Positions 7,758 through 14,064 of a DNA stretch of 19,831 nt are shown here, piece by piece. Below the pieces are notes generated by a model, which worked only from the letters and a program-made list of their open reading frames with translations, ran no database searches and was not told the DNA's origin. The position numbers were made by a program, and so were the translations under genes. This DNA comes from DAOUMF01 sp034411955. GTDB lineage: Bacteria; Chloroflexota; Dehalococcoidia; SM23-28-2; RBG-16-64-32. Position 1 is the first letter of the stretch, and each line of letters starts with the position of its first letter. The stretch covers positions 1 through 19,831 of the forward strand of contig DAOUMF010000165.1 of NCBI GenBank assembly GCA_034411955.1. The letters are read 5' to 3'.

Positions 7758-8870
7758 ATGAGCACGTCCCCCGACGAAGGGCTCCTGCGGCTGGCGCGGC
7801 GCGACCTGGTGGAGATGCCCGGCTATGAGCCAGTGGAGCCGCTGGACGTCCTGGCCAGCCGGCTGGGCATCCCCGAGGAACGCATCGCCAAGCTTGATGG
7901 GAATGAGAACCCCTACGGCCCTTCGCCCAAGGTGCGAGAGGCCCTGGCACGCTTGCCCCACTACCACATCTACCCCGACCCGGAGCAGCGACGGGTGCGG
8001 GAGGCTATCGCCGAGTACGTGGGGGGCACTCCCGAGCAGATCGTCGTAGGCAACGGCTCCGACGAGCTGCTGGACCTGACGGGGCGGCTGTTCCTGTCGC
8101 CGGGAGACAAGGCGGTGAACGCGCCCCCCACCTTCGGCATCTACGAGTTCGTCATCCACACCTACGGGGCCGACGCCGTCGAGGCGCCGCGCCGGGAGGA
8201 CTTCGCCCTGGACGTCGACGCCGCCGAGCGGGCGCTGGCCGCGGGCGCCAAACTTATGTTCCTCGCCTCTCCCAACAACCCGACGGGCAACGCCGCCTCT
8301 GCGGAGGAGTTGGAGCGGCTGTTGTCGCACGACGCGGCGGTGGTGGTGGACGAGGCGTATGCGGAGTTCGCGGGGCAGGGCTTCGCGCCGCGGGTGGCGG
8401 AGCGCGATAACCTAATCGTGATGCGGACGTTCAGTAAATGGGCGGGGCTGGCCGGTTTGAGGGCAGGGTACGGCGTGTTTCCCCCCGCCGTGGCGGAGAC
8501 GATCCGCAAGATCAAGATGCCGTACAACATGAACGTGGCGGCGCAGGCCGCCGTCCTGGCGTCCCTGGAGGACAGGCCTGCGCTGTCCGAAAACGTGAGG
8601 ATGATCGTAGGCGAGCGGGAGCGAATGGCGAAGGCGCTGGCCGCCTTCCCCTGGCTGCGGGTCTACCCCTCGCGGGCCAACTTCCTCCTCTGCCAGGTCC
8701 AGGGCCGGCCGGCGACGGAGCTACAGGCGAAGCTGCGGGAGCGAGGCGTGCTGGTGCGCCACTTCGACTCGCCGGGCGTGCGCGGCTGCCTGCGCATCAG
8801 CGTGGGCCGCCCGCAGGACACGGACCGCCTCGTGGAGGCGCTGTCCGAGATCGGAGCCGCCGTTGCCTGA
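7758..8870 (+). CDS. hisC: Histidinol-phosphate aminotransferase
   Basis: A PLP-dependent class I/II aminotransferase that converts imidazole-acetol phosphate to histidinol phosphate using glutamate. At 370 residues the length is standard. Visible motifs are LDGNENPYGPSP (47-58), GNGSDELLDL (99-108), SPNNPTGN (171-178, with the PLP-contacting Asn), VVVDEAYAEF (195-204, Asp198 and Tyr201 contacting the cofactor), and RTFSKWAGLAGLRAGYG (223-239), where Lys227 forms the Schiff base and Arg235 binds phosphate. The C-terminal VRHFDSPGVRGCLRISVGRP is typical of HisC, including the substrate-binding arginine. The ATG follows the hisD stop with no spacer, and the end overlaps hisB by 8 nt. Confidence 0.95.
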   Translation: MSTSPDEGLLRLARRDLVEMPGYEPVEPLDVLASRLGIPEERIAKLDGNENPYGPSPKVREALARLPHYHIYPDPEQRRVREAIAEYVGGTPEQIVVGNGSDELLDLTGRLFLSPGDKAVNAPPTFGIYEFVIHTYGADAVEAPRREDFALDVDAAERALAAGAKLMFLASPNNPTGNAASAEELERLLSHDAAVVVDEAYAEFAGQGFAPRVAERDNLIVMRTFSKWAGLAGLRAGYGVFPPAVAETIRKIKMPYNMNVAAQAAVLASLEDRPALSENVRMIVGERERMAKALAAFPWLRVYPSRANFLLCQVQGRPATELQAKLRERGVLVRHFDSPGVRGCLRISVGRPQDTDRLVEALSEIGAAVA

Positions 8871-9465
8871 GCGAGCAGCGCGCAAGGCCAGCGTACGCCG
8901 CGAGACCCGCGAGACGACCGTCTCGGTGGAACTGACGCTGGACGGCAGCGGCCGCTACGAGGTCTCCACCGGCGTCGGCATGCTGGATCACATGCTGGAG
9001 CAGCTAGCCAGGCACGGCTTGTTTGACATAACCGTCGAGGCCAGCGGCGACATCGACCGCGACCCGCACCACCTGGTGGAGGACGTGGGGCTGGTCCTGG
9101 GTCAGGCGCTGAACGAGGCGCTGGGCGAGCGGCGGGGCATCTCACGGTTCGGGGACGCCGTCGTGCCCCTGGACGAGGCGCTGGCCCTGGTGTCGGTCGA
9201 CCTCGGCGGTCGCGGCCACGCCAGCATCCAGTTCAACTTCGAGCGGGAAATGGTTGGGCAGCTCCCCACGGAGAACATCCACCACTTCCTGGCCGCCTTC
9301 GCCAGCGAGGGACGGCTCAACCTGCACGTGCGGGAGCTGGCCGGGGAGAACGACCACCACCGGGTGGAGGCGGCGTTCAAGGCGCTGGCGAGGGCTCTGC
9401 GGCAGGCCGCCGCGATCGACCCGCGGGCGGCGGGCGATATCCCCAGCACGAAGGAAACGTTGTAG
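8863..9465 (+). CDS. hisB: Imidazoleglycerol-phosphate dehydratase
   Basis: This monofunctional HisB dehydrates imidazoleglycerol phosphate to imidazole-acetol phosphate using manganese. At 200 residues it lacks the N-terminal histidinol-phosphatase domain of E. coli HisB. The metal-binding motifs are present: LDHML (His43), DPHHLVEDVG (His69, His70, Glu73), ENIHHF (His140, His141) and NDHHRVEAAFKALARAL (His165, His166, Glu169). The C-terminus is IPSTKETL where most family members have STKG, a minor variation. The only sensible start is TTG at 8863, since no ATG or GTG precedes the conserved RRETRET region; it overlaps hisC by 8 nt and implies coupled translation. It is the last his gene in the window. 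A perfect inverted repeat follows 12 bp after the stop. Confidence 0.95.
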   Translation: MPERAARKASVRRETRETTVSVELTLDGSGRYEVSTGVGMLDHMLEQLARHGLFDITVEASGDIDRDPHHLVEDVGLVLGQALNEALGERRGISRFGDAVVPLDEALALVSVDLGGRGHASIQFNFEREMVGQLPTENIHHFLAAFASEGRLNLHVRELAGENDHHRVEAAFKALARALRQAAAIDPRAAGDIPSTKETL

Positions 9466-9476
9466 GGGAGCCCCGC

Positions 9477-9509
9477 CCGCTCGTGGTGAGCCCGTCGAAC
9501 CACGAGCGG
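9477..9509. repeat. 33-bp palindromic repeat between hisB and purS (REP-like, possible bidirectional terminator)
   Basis: CCGCTCGTGGT (9477-9487) and ACCACGAGCGG (9499-9509) are a perfect 11-bp inverted repeat around an 11-nt loop. It sits in the 58-bp gap between convergent hisB and purS. No U-tract follows on either strand, so it is not a classical intrinsic terminator, though it could still stop transcription or protect 3' ends. The sequence resembles a short palindromic repeat that, from recall and not a search, recurs in many environmental genomes with the core GTGAGCxxGTCGAACCAC. Confidence 0.7.
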
Positions 9510-9523
9510 CGCAGAACAATCGC

Positions 9524-9781
9524 CTACGTCGTCGCCATCTCTTCCAGCTCGAAGCGGTAGTCCTCGATCACCGGGTTGGCCAGCAGCTTGCGGCACATCT
9601 CCGCGAGCTGCTTCTCGGCCTTCGCGCGGTCGTCGTCGGAGATGCGCACCTCCAGGTACTTGCCGGCGCGCACCGACTCCACGTCGGCGAAACCCAGCGA
9701 GTGGAGAGCGCCGCGGATGGTCAGACCCTGGGGGTCGTTCACGGTAGGCTTGAGGGTCACGTAGACGCGGGCGAGAAACAT
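9524..9781 (-). CDS. purS: Phosphoribosylformylglycinamidine synthase subunit PurS
   Basis: PurS is the small subunit that bridges PurL and PurQ in the three-part FGAM synthase (purine step 4) and helps channel ammonia. The 85-residue length is standard. Family features include the opening VYVTLKPTVNDPQGLTIRGALHSLGF, then VRAGKYLEV and the end region LLANPVIEDYRFELEE. The gene begins 4 bp after the dinB-like stop, with GGAGG (complement of 9791-9795) inside that gene's end. It is therefore cotranscribed with the PPOX and DinB-like genes. PurL and PurQ, its obligate partners, are absent from the window and must be encoded elsewhere. Confidence 0.93.
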   Translation of the reverse strand: MFLARVYVTLKPTVNDPQGLTIRGALHSLGFADVESVRAGKYLEVRISDDDRAKAEKQLAEMCRKLLANPVIEDYRFELEEMATT

Positions 9782-9785
9782 GGCG

Positions 9786-10331
9786 CTAGTCCTCCGGGTA
9801 GTCCGGGTGAGCCTTGATCATCTCGATCTGCTGGATGTGGTCCATGGCGTGCAGGCGTTGGAAGGCGATCCACTCCTTGGAATTTAGCGGGCCGAACATC
9901 GGGTGCTCGGGCATCGGCTTATGGCCCGCCTCCTCCGAAAGCGAGTGGACGAGGCGGACGGTCTCCGACCACTGATGGGCGAGGGCCTGCCGTAGCTCCT
10001 CGATCGATCGTCCGCCGCCGGAGGTACCGCCGACCCCGTACGAGGGGCTCGGCTCCCTACCCTCGGCTATGCGGGCGATATCCCCGTTCACCGCCGCCAT
10101 TGACAGCAGCATGTGACCCAGCACCTCCTTGACCGACCACTCTTCGTCGTACCCTTCGGCTCCGCTCAGGGCAGGCTTAAAGGCCGCCTGCTCCTCGCTG
10201 ATGCCGTCCAGGCAGCGGGCGCAGTCGGCCGCGGTGCGCTCCATCAGGGCGGCGAGATCGGCCGAGTCCTTGGCGGCCTGATGGCGGACGTAAGAGAGGA
10301 CTCGTTGCTGGATATCGGGGTCTTGGGTCAT
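9786..10331 (-). CDS. DinB-like four-helix metal-binding family protein
   Basis: The 181-residue protein has the pattern of the DinB superfamily: a helical bundle with three spaced histidines. These are His73 in EWSVKEVLGHML, then His161 and His165 in FQRLHAMDHIQQIE. Members include thiol-dependent transferases (bacillithiol or mycothiol related), but most, including this one, have no known substrate. An eight-residue segment, ALSGAEGY at 54-61, interrupts the usual KP..EEWSVKEV junction and is encoded by a palindromic repeat. A Gly/Ser-rich loop follows at 99-108. The start overlaps the upstream PPOX gene by 4 nt (ATGA), which shows coupled translation. purS follows 4 bp downstream. Confidence 0.8.
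   Translation of the reverse strand: MTQDPDIQQRVLSYVRHQAAKDSADLAALMERTAADCARCLDGISEEQAAFKPALSGAEGYDEEWSVKEVLGHMLLSMAAVNGDIARIAEGREPSPSYGVGGTSGGGRSIEELRQALAHQWSETVRLVHSLSEEAGHKPMPEHPMFGPLNSKEWIAFQRLHAMDHIQQIEMIKAHPDYPED
10150..10177. repeat. Palindromic repeat inserted in frame in the dinB-like gene
   Basis: On the plus strand the segment reads CCCTTCGGCTCCGCTCAGGG within its core (10152-10171), an imperfect palindrome with CCCT/AGGG ends and an inner GC/GC. Translated on the minus strand it gives PALSGAEGY in frame. From recall, peptides like LSGVEGY and the related LSLSKG recur in unrelated proteins of environmental Chloroflexota, as expected for a mobile short repeat tolerated in genes. 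The segment lies in a surface-type junction between two helices. Confidence 0.6.
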
Positions 10332-10759
10332 GACATCGCTCCATCTACCTCTTCAAAGCCGGCGCAGGCCCAGCGCAGCGGCCGGATATGGATGGCGATG
10401 ACGTCCCAGTCGGCGGTCTCCTGGACATAGACACGGCCAGCGTGCTCGCCCAGATAGCGCGTGGCGACGCGCTGGCGCCAGACGTTGTCCAGGGGGCTGC
10501 CGAGGCGGGCCGTGCCCTGGACGATGACGTTCCGATAGGGCGGCTCGTGGGTGAAGATGCTGAGAGCAGCGAACCCCTTGTGCGAGACGTTCTTGAGCTT
10601 CTGGGTGGTGCGGAAGGTGGAGACGGTGAACTCCTTGCCGTCGAAGTCGTACCAGACGGGGGTGACGTGGGGGCGGCCGTCGGGGCGGACGGTGGCCAGG
10701 GCGGCCACGTGTGGTTCGCGGAGGAAGGCTTCGATGTCTGCGGAGATCGATTCGACCAT
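10328..10759 (-). CDS. Pyridoxamine 5'-phosphate oxidase-like (PPOX) flavin/F420-binding protein
   Basis: A 143-residue split-barrel protein. The N-terminal pattern FLREPHVAALATVRPDGRPHVTPVWYDFDGKEFTV is the hallmark of PPOX-class oxidoreductases that bind FMN or coenzyme F420. A second typical stretch is RNVIVQGTARL, and VWRQRVATRYLG follows. The F420-dependent subgroup has this short size and the N-terminal ALATVxxDGxPHVTPVW form, so F420 use is plausible but not provable here. The substrate is unknown. It is the first gene of a three-gene operon with the dinB-like gene (4-nt overlap) and purS, behind a near-consensus promoter. Confidence 0.82.
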   Translation of the reverse strand: MVESISADIEAFLREPHVAALATVRPDGRPHVTPVWYDFDGKEFTVSTFRTTQKLKNVSHKGFAALSIFTHEPPYRNVIVQGTARLGSPLDNVWRQRVATRYLGEHAGRVYVQETADWDVIAIHIRPLRWACAGFEEVDGAMS

Positions 10760-10788
10760 GTGCAGTCTCAGAGAGCGGGAGCGCCCGC

Positions 10789-10817
10789 ATTCTATCGCGT
10801 GGCCTGGGGAGGGTCAA
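10789..10817 (-). promoter_or_regulatory. Sigma70-type promoter of the PPOX-DinB-purS operon
   Basis: On the minus strand TTGACC (10812-10817) and TAGAAT (10789-10794) are separated by exactly 17 nt. Transcription would begin near 10782, about 22 nt before the PPOX ATG. It lies in the 93-bp gap after purC, so this operon can be expressed separately from purB-purC. Confidence 0.6.
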
Positions 10818-10852
10818 ACCTGTGTGCGGCGGGCAGTTGTTCTGCCATGCCG

Positions 10853-11755
10853 CTAGGGCCGGATCAGGTCGCGGCCGGTGATGCGGTGGAACGCCTCGCG
10901 GTACTTCTCGCCGGTCCGGGCGGCGACCTCCGGGGGCAACTCCGGTGCCGGGGGCGTGCGGTCCCACCCTGTCTCGGTGAGATAATCGCGGACGTACTGC
11001 TTGTCGAAGCTGGGCTGGGTCTGGCCGACTTTGTACCGGTCGGCAGGCCAGAAACGGCTGGAGTCCGGCGTCAAGCACTCATCGATGAGGATCACCTCGT
11101 CGTCGAGCCACCCGAACTCGAACTTGGTGTCGGCGATGATGATGCCTCGCTCGCGGGCGTAGTCACGGCCGAAGCGATAGACGGCCAGGGAGCGCACGGC
11201 GATGGCGTTCGCCGCCCGCTCCCCGACAAGCTCCACCGTCTGGTCGAAGGTGATGTTCTCGTCGTGCCCCTCCTCGGCCTTAGTCGTCGGCGTGAAGATG
11301 GGCTCGAACAGCTCCTGCGCCTCCTTGAGACCGCGGGGCAGCTTGATGCCGCTAATGCTGCCACCCTGGTGGTACTCGGCCCAGCCGGCGCTGCCCAGCA
11401 CGGCGTAGCCGCGGACGATGCACTCCACGTCCAGCCGCTGCGCCTTGCGGACCAGCATGGCGCGGCCGATGAGGTCGCGGGGCAACTCCGCAGGCACGCC
11501 TTCGATGTGGGTGTCGTCCACGACGCCCAGGAAGTGATTGGGGACGATGTCGCCCGTCTTCTCGAACCAGAACGCTGAGAGCTGGGTGAGGACGAGGCCC
11601 TTGTCCGGGATGCCGGTCGGCAGCACGGCGTCGAAGGCGGAGATACGGTCGGTGGCGACGATGAGGAGCTTGTCGCCCAGGTCGTAGACGTCGCGCACCT
11701 TGCCGCGGGCGGCGAGGGGCAGGTCCAGCGTGGTCTCGGTGAGCACGGCGGTCAT
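10853..11755 (-). CDS. purC: Phosphoribosylaminoimidazole-succinocarboxamide synthase
   Basis: PurC joins aspartate to CAIR using ATP to make SAICAR, purine step 8. The 300 residues match the longer, yeast-like form of the family. Conserved segments are GKVRDVYDLGDKLLIVATDRISAFD (17-41), KAQRLDVECIVRGYAVLGSAW-like (RKAQRLDVECIVRGY seen), LPRGLKEAQELFEPIFTPTTKAEEGHDENI, and near the C-terminus EFGWLDDEVILIDECLTPDSSRFW. Together these cover the ATP- and substrate-binding regions. The ATG overlaps the purB stop by 4 nt, which shows translational coupling. The enzyme that follows in the pathway, PurB, is thus encoded just upstream. Confidence 0.95.
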   Translation of the reverse strand: MTAVLTETTLDLPLAARGKVRDVYDLGDKLLIVATDRISAFDAVLPTGIPDKGLVLTQLSAFWFEKTGDIVPNHFLGVVDDTHIEGVPAELPRDLIGRAMLVRKAQRLDVECIVRGYAVLGSAGWAEYHQGGSISGIKLPRGLKEAQELFEPIFTPTTKAEEGHDENITFDQTVELVGERAANAIAVRSLAVYRFGRDYARERGIIIADTKFEFGWLDDEVILIDECLTPDSSRFWPADRYKVGQTQPSFDKQYVRDYLTETGWDRTPPAPELPPEVAARTGEKYREAFHRITGRDLIRP

Positions 11756-13041
11756 AGCCCAATCCTCCGGAAGCTCTCGTCCACGTGCTGGAGGAAGAAC
11801 CCGCAGTCGAATAGCGATGCCATATCGTCATGCGACAGGTGACGCGCTACGTCCTCGTCTTCGCACAGGAGGTCCAAGAAGGGCGTGCGCTCCTGCCAGG
11901 CGCGCATGGCGTTGCGTTGCACCAGCTTGTACGCCTCCTCGCGGGCCAGCCCCCTATCGATGAGGGCCAGAAGGACCCGCTGAGAGAAGATCACCCCCTG
12001 GGTCAGATCCAAGTTACGCCGCATGTTCTCTGGATAGACCCGCAGGCCGCGGACGATCCACGTGAACATGTCCAGCATGTAGTCCAGGAGGATGCAGGCG
12101 TCCGGCAGGATGACGCGCTCCACGGACGAGTGGGAAATGTCGCGCTCGTGCCAGAGGGCGACGTTCTCCAGGGCGGCGGAGGTGTAGCCGCGGAAGAGGC
12201 GGGCCAAGCCGGAAATGCGCTCGCACTTCTCCGGGTTGCGCTTGTGGGGCATGGCAGACGAGCCGGTCTGCCCCTCGCCGAAAGGCTCCTCCGCTTCCAG
12301 AACCTCGGTGCGTTGGAGGTGGCGGATCTCGGTGGAGAACTTCTCCAGGCTGGCCGCGATCAGGGCCAGGGTGGAGACGTAGTGGGCGTGTCGGTCGCGG
12401 TGGACGATCTGGGTGGAGATGGGCTCCACCAGAAGGCCGAGGCGACCGCAGACGTCGGCCTCCACGTCCGGGGGAACGGTGGCGTGGGTGCCCACGGCGC
12501 CGCTGATCTTGCCCACGGAGACCGTCTCCTTGGCCTGGGTCAGGCGGTGGCTCTGGCGACGCAGCTCGTCCCACCAGGCGGCCAGCTTGAGGCCGAAGGT
12601 GGTGGGCTCAGCGTGGACGCCGTGAGTGCGACCGATACAGACGGTTTCCTTGTGCTCCAGCGCCTTCTCACGGACGGCGTCTGTGAGAGCCCGCAGGTCC
12701 TGCTCCAGCAGCTCCGTGGCCTCCATGAGCTGGAGGGCGAGGCCGGTGTCCCAGACGTCGTTCGAGGTAAGGCCGACATGGATGTGGCGCGATTCGGGGC
12801 CGAGGGAGTCGGCGAGCGAGCGCAGGAAGACGGTCATGTCGTGGTGCATCTCCGGCAGGTAGCGGGCGATGTCGGCGAGGTCGTAGCGGGCCTCTCGGAG
12901 CTTGGGCAGGGCGTCCTTGGGGATGACGCCGCGCTCGGCCCAGGCCTCGCAGACGGCGAGCTCCACTTGGAGCCACTTGTCGTACTTGTTCTCCTCGGAC
13001 CAGACGCGGCCCATCTGGGGCCGGGTGTACCGCTCAATCAT
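11752..13041 (-). CDS. purB: Adenylosuccinate lyase
   Basis: PurB releases fumarate in two steps: SAICAR to AICAR, and adenylosuccinate to AMP. The 429 residues match the short bacterial type. Conserved blocks are HHDMTVFLRSLADSLG (66-81), HVGLTSNDVWDTGLALQ (88-104), GRTHGVHAEPTTFGLK (137-152, with catalytic-type His140) and the fumarase/lyase superfamily signature GSSAMPHKRNPEKCE (260-274), whose Ser262 is the expected nucleophile. The ATG has no clear Shine-Dalgarno, and a weak promoter-like TAATAT/TATGAT lies about 90 nt upstream. It forms a coupled pair with purC. Confidence 0.96.
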   Translation of the reverse strand: MIERYTRPQMGRVWSEENKYDKWLQVELAVCEAWAERGVIPKDALPKLREARYDLADIARYLPEMHHDMTVFLRSLADSLGPESRHIHVGLTSNDVWDTGLALQLMEATELLEQDLRALTDAVREKALEHKETVCIGRTHGVHAEPTTFGLKLAAWWDELRRQSHRLTQAKETVSVGKISGAVGTHATVPPDVEADVCGRLGLLVEPISTQIVHRDRHAHYVSTLALIAASLEKFSTEIRHLQRTEVLEAEEPFGEGQTGSSAMPHKRNPEKCERISGLARLFRGYTSAALENVALWHERDISHSSVERVILPDACILLDYMLDMFTWIVRGLRVYPENMRRNLDLTQGVIFSQRVLLALIDRGLAREEAYKLVQRNAMRAWQERTPFLDLLCEDEDVARHLSHDDMASLFDCGFFLQHVDESFRRIGL

Positions 13042-13127
13042 GACAGGGAGCGATGCGTAGACGAGGGCAACGGGGAGTCTGCTCGATCAGCGCGGGCGAC
13101 CGCGGGAGTCGGGGCGACTAGCACGGC

Positions 13128-13136
13128 ATCATATTA
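13128..13136 (-). promoter_or_regulatory. Possible -10 region for purB-purC
   Basis: The minus strand carries overlapping TAATAT and TATGAT hexamers in the otherwise GC-rich 150-bp gap between the cupin gene and purB. No good -35 is found at the right distance (TTCCAC at 13154-13159 matches poorly). Nothing else recognisable lies in this gap. Confidence 0.25.
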
Positions 13137-13191
13137 GAGCATGGCGGGGCGTGGTGGAAGAGGGCAGCGTCGAGATAGTTCCAGGCCGCGC

Positions 13192-13515
13192 CTAGCGGTA
13201 GTCCTCCCGCGGCGGCGAGAAGATGTCCAGGGCGAGGCAGCGCTCCAGGGCGGTGACCTGGTGGGGGACGTTGGAGGGCACCAGCCAGCAGTCGCCGGGC
13301 CCCATCTCGCGCTTCTCGTCGCCCAGCTCGAACAGGAAGCGGCCTGAGATCAGGTAGCCGGTCTGCTCATGCGGATGCGTGTGCATGGGCACGACGGCGC
13401 CTTCTTCCAGGGCGACCTCGATGAGCATGAGGCGGTCGCCGTCGGTGAGGGTGCGGCGGACGATGCCCGGGAACATCTCGACGGGGCTGGCGGAATCGTA
13501 GTCGATAAGGGGCAT
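13192..13515 (-). CDS. Small single-domain cupin protein
   Basis: A 107-residue conserved-barrel cupin. Motif 1 is seen as MHTHPHEQTGYLISGRF (44-60), with His45, His47 and Gln51 or Glu50 as likely metal ligands. Motif 2 is GDCWLVPSNVPHQV (74-87), with His85. Stand-alone cupins of this type bind small molecules or act as metal-dependent isomerases or dioxygenases, and the substrate cannot be read from sequence. A strong Shine-Dalgarno, AAGGAGG (complement of 13520-13526), sits 4 nt before the ATG. The gene starts 20 bp after purE and is probably cotranscribed with it. The purine context may be incidental. Confidence 0.82.
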   Translation of the reverse strand: MPLIDYDSASPVEMFPGIVRRTLTDGDRLMLIEVALEEGAVVPMHTHPHEQTGYLISGRFLFELGDEKREMGPGDCWLVPSNVPHQVTALERCLALDIFSPPREDYR

Positions 13516-13535
13516 GGGTCCTCCTTCGGGACAGG

Positions 13536-14018
13536 CTAGGTCTGAGCCTGCTCGCGGCGGAACTGTTCGAGTGCTTGGCGGACGTCGGGGTGTTTGAGAG
13601 CGAGGATGGCGGCGGCGTACAGGGCGGCGTTCTTGGCACCGTTGACGGCCATGCAGGCGACGGGCACGCCGGGCGGCATCTGGGCGATGGAGAGCAGGGC
13701 GTCCAGGCCGGACATGCCGGGCTTGCCTCCGCCAGAGGCGGATCCGCCTTCGGCGGAGATGGGGACGCCAATGACCGGCAGGGCGGTCCAGGCAGCGACG
13801 ACGCCGGGCAGATGAGCGGCCATGCCGGCGGCAGCGATGATCACCTCGAAGCCCTGGTCCGCGGCGGCCGCGGCGAACTGCTGCACCTTCTCCGGCGTAC
13901 GGTGGGCAGACATGACGTGCAGCTCGTGCTCGATGCCCAGTTCGTCGAGGACCTGGAGGCAGGACTCCAGGACGGGGACATCGGACTGGGAGCCGGTGAG
14001 GACGGCTACGCGGGGCAT
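13536..14018 (-). CDS. purE: N5-carboxyaminoimidazole ribonucleotide mutase, with a ten-residue repeat-encoded insertion
   Basis: PurE rearranges N5-CAIR to CAIR, purine step 6. The frame stays open upstream to 14183, but the ATG at 14018 gives MPRVAVLTGSQSDV, the proper family N-terminus, and a 160-residue protein. Active-site motifs are TGSQSD (8-13), SAHRTP (37-42, with the catalytic-type His39), GMAAHLPG (65-72) and SIAQMPPGVPV (110-120). Between GVPI and SGLDALLS this protein is ten residues longer than E. coli PurE. The extra segment, SAEGGSASGG at 88-97, is encoded by two tandem palindromes. The loop borders the active site in solved PurE structures, so effects on activity are possible. 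No Shine-Dalgarno is seen; a promoter-like pair sits directly upstream. Confidence 0.93.
   Translation of the reverse strand: MPRVAVLTGSQSDVPVLESCLQVLDELGIEHELHVMSAHRTPEKVQQFAAAAADQGFEVIIAAAGMAAHLPGVVAAWTALPVIGVPISAEGGSASGGGKPGMSGLDALLSIAQMPPGVPVACMAVNGAKNAALYAAAILALKHPDVRQALEQFRREQAQT
13728..13757. repeat. Two tandem 15-bp palindromes forming a 30-bp in-frame insertion in purE
   Basis: TCCGCCAGAGGCGGA (13728-13742) and TCCGCCTTCGGCGGA (13743-13757) lie head to tail. Each is a perfect 6-bp stem with a 3-nt loop. Their boundaries coincide exactly with purE codons 97 and 88, so the element adds ten whole codons. GC-rich short palindromes of this kind behave like miniature repeat elements in some genomes; no second copy was seen in this window. 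Confidence 0.75.
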
Positions 14019-14024
14019 GGGCTG

Positions 14025-14053
14025 ATTGTGGGCTTGGGAGGGCGGAGGGTCAA
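14025..14053 (-). promoter_or_regulatory. Possible promoter of purE, near-leaderless
   Basis: On the minus strand TTGACC (14048-14053) and CACAAT (14025-14030) are 17 nt apart, in the 46-bp gap between purD and purE. Transcription would start at or within a base or two of the purE ATG, which lacks a Shine-Dalgarno. The -35 and following bases, TTGACCCTCC, are identical to those of the PPOX promoter. The -10 is weak. Confidence 0.35.
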
Positions 14054-14064
14054 GGGGCGGCCCG

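Noticed and set aside
11830..13137. Long plus-strand open frame, 435 codons, opposite purB
   Set aside because: Shadow of purB in GC-rich DNA; no domain, and purB shows full family motifs.
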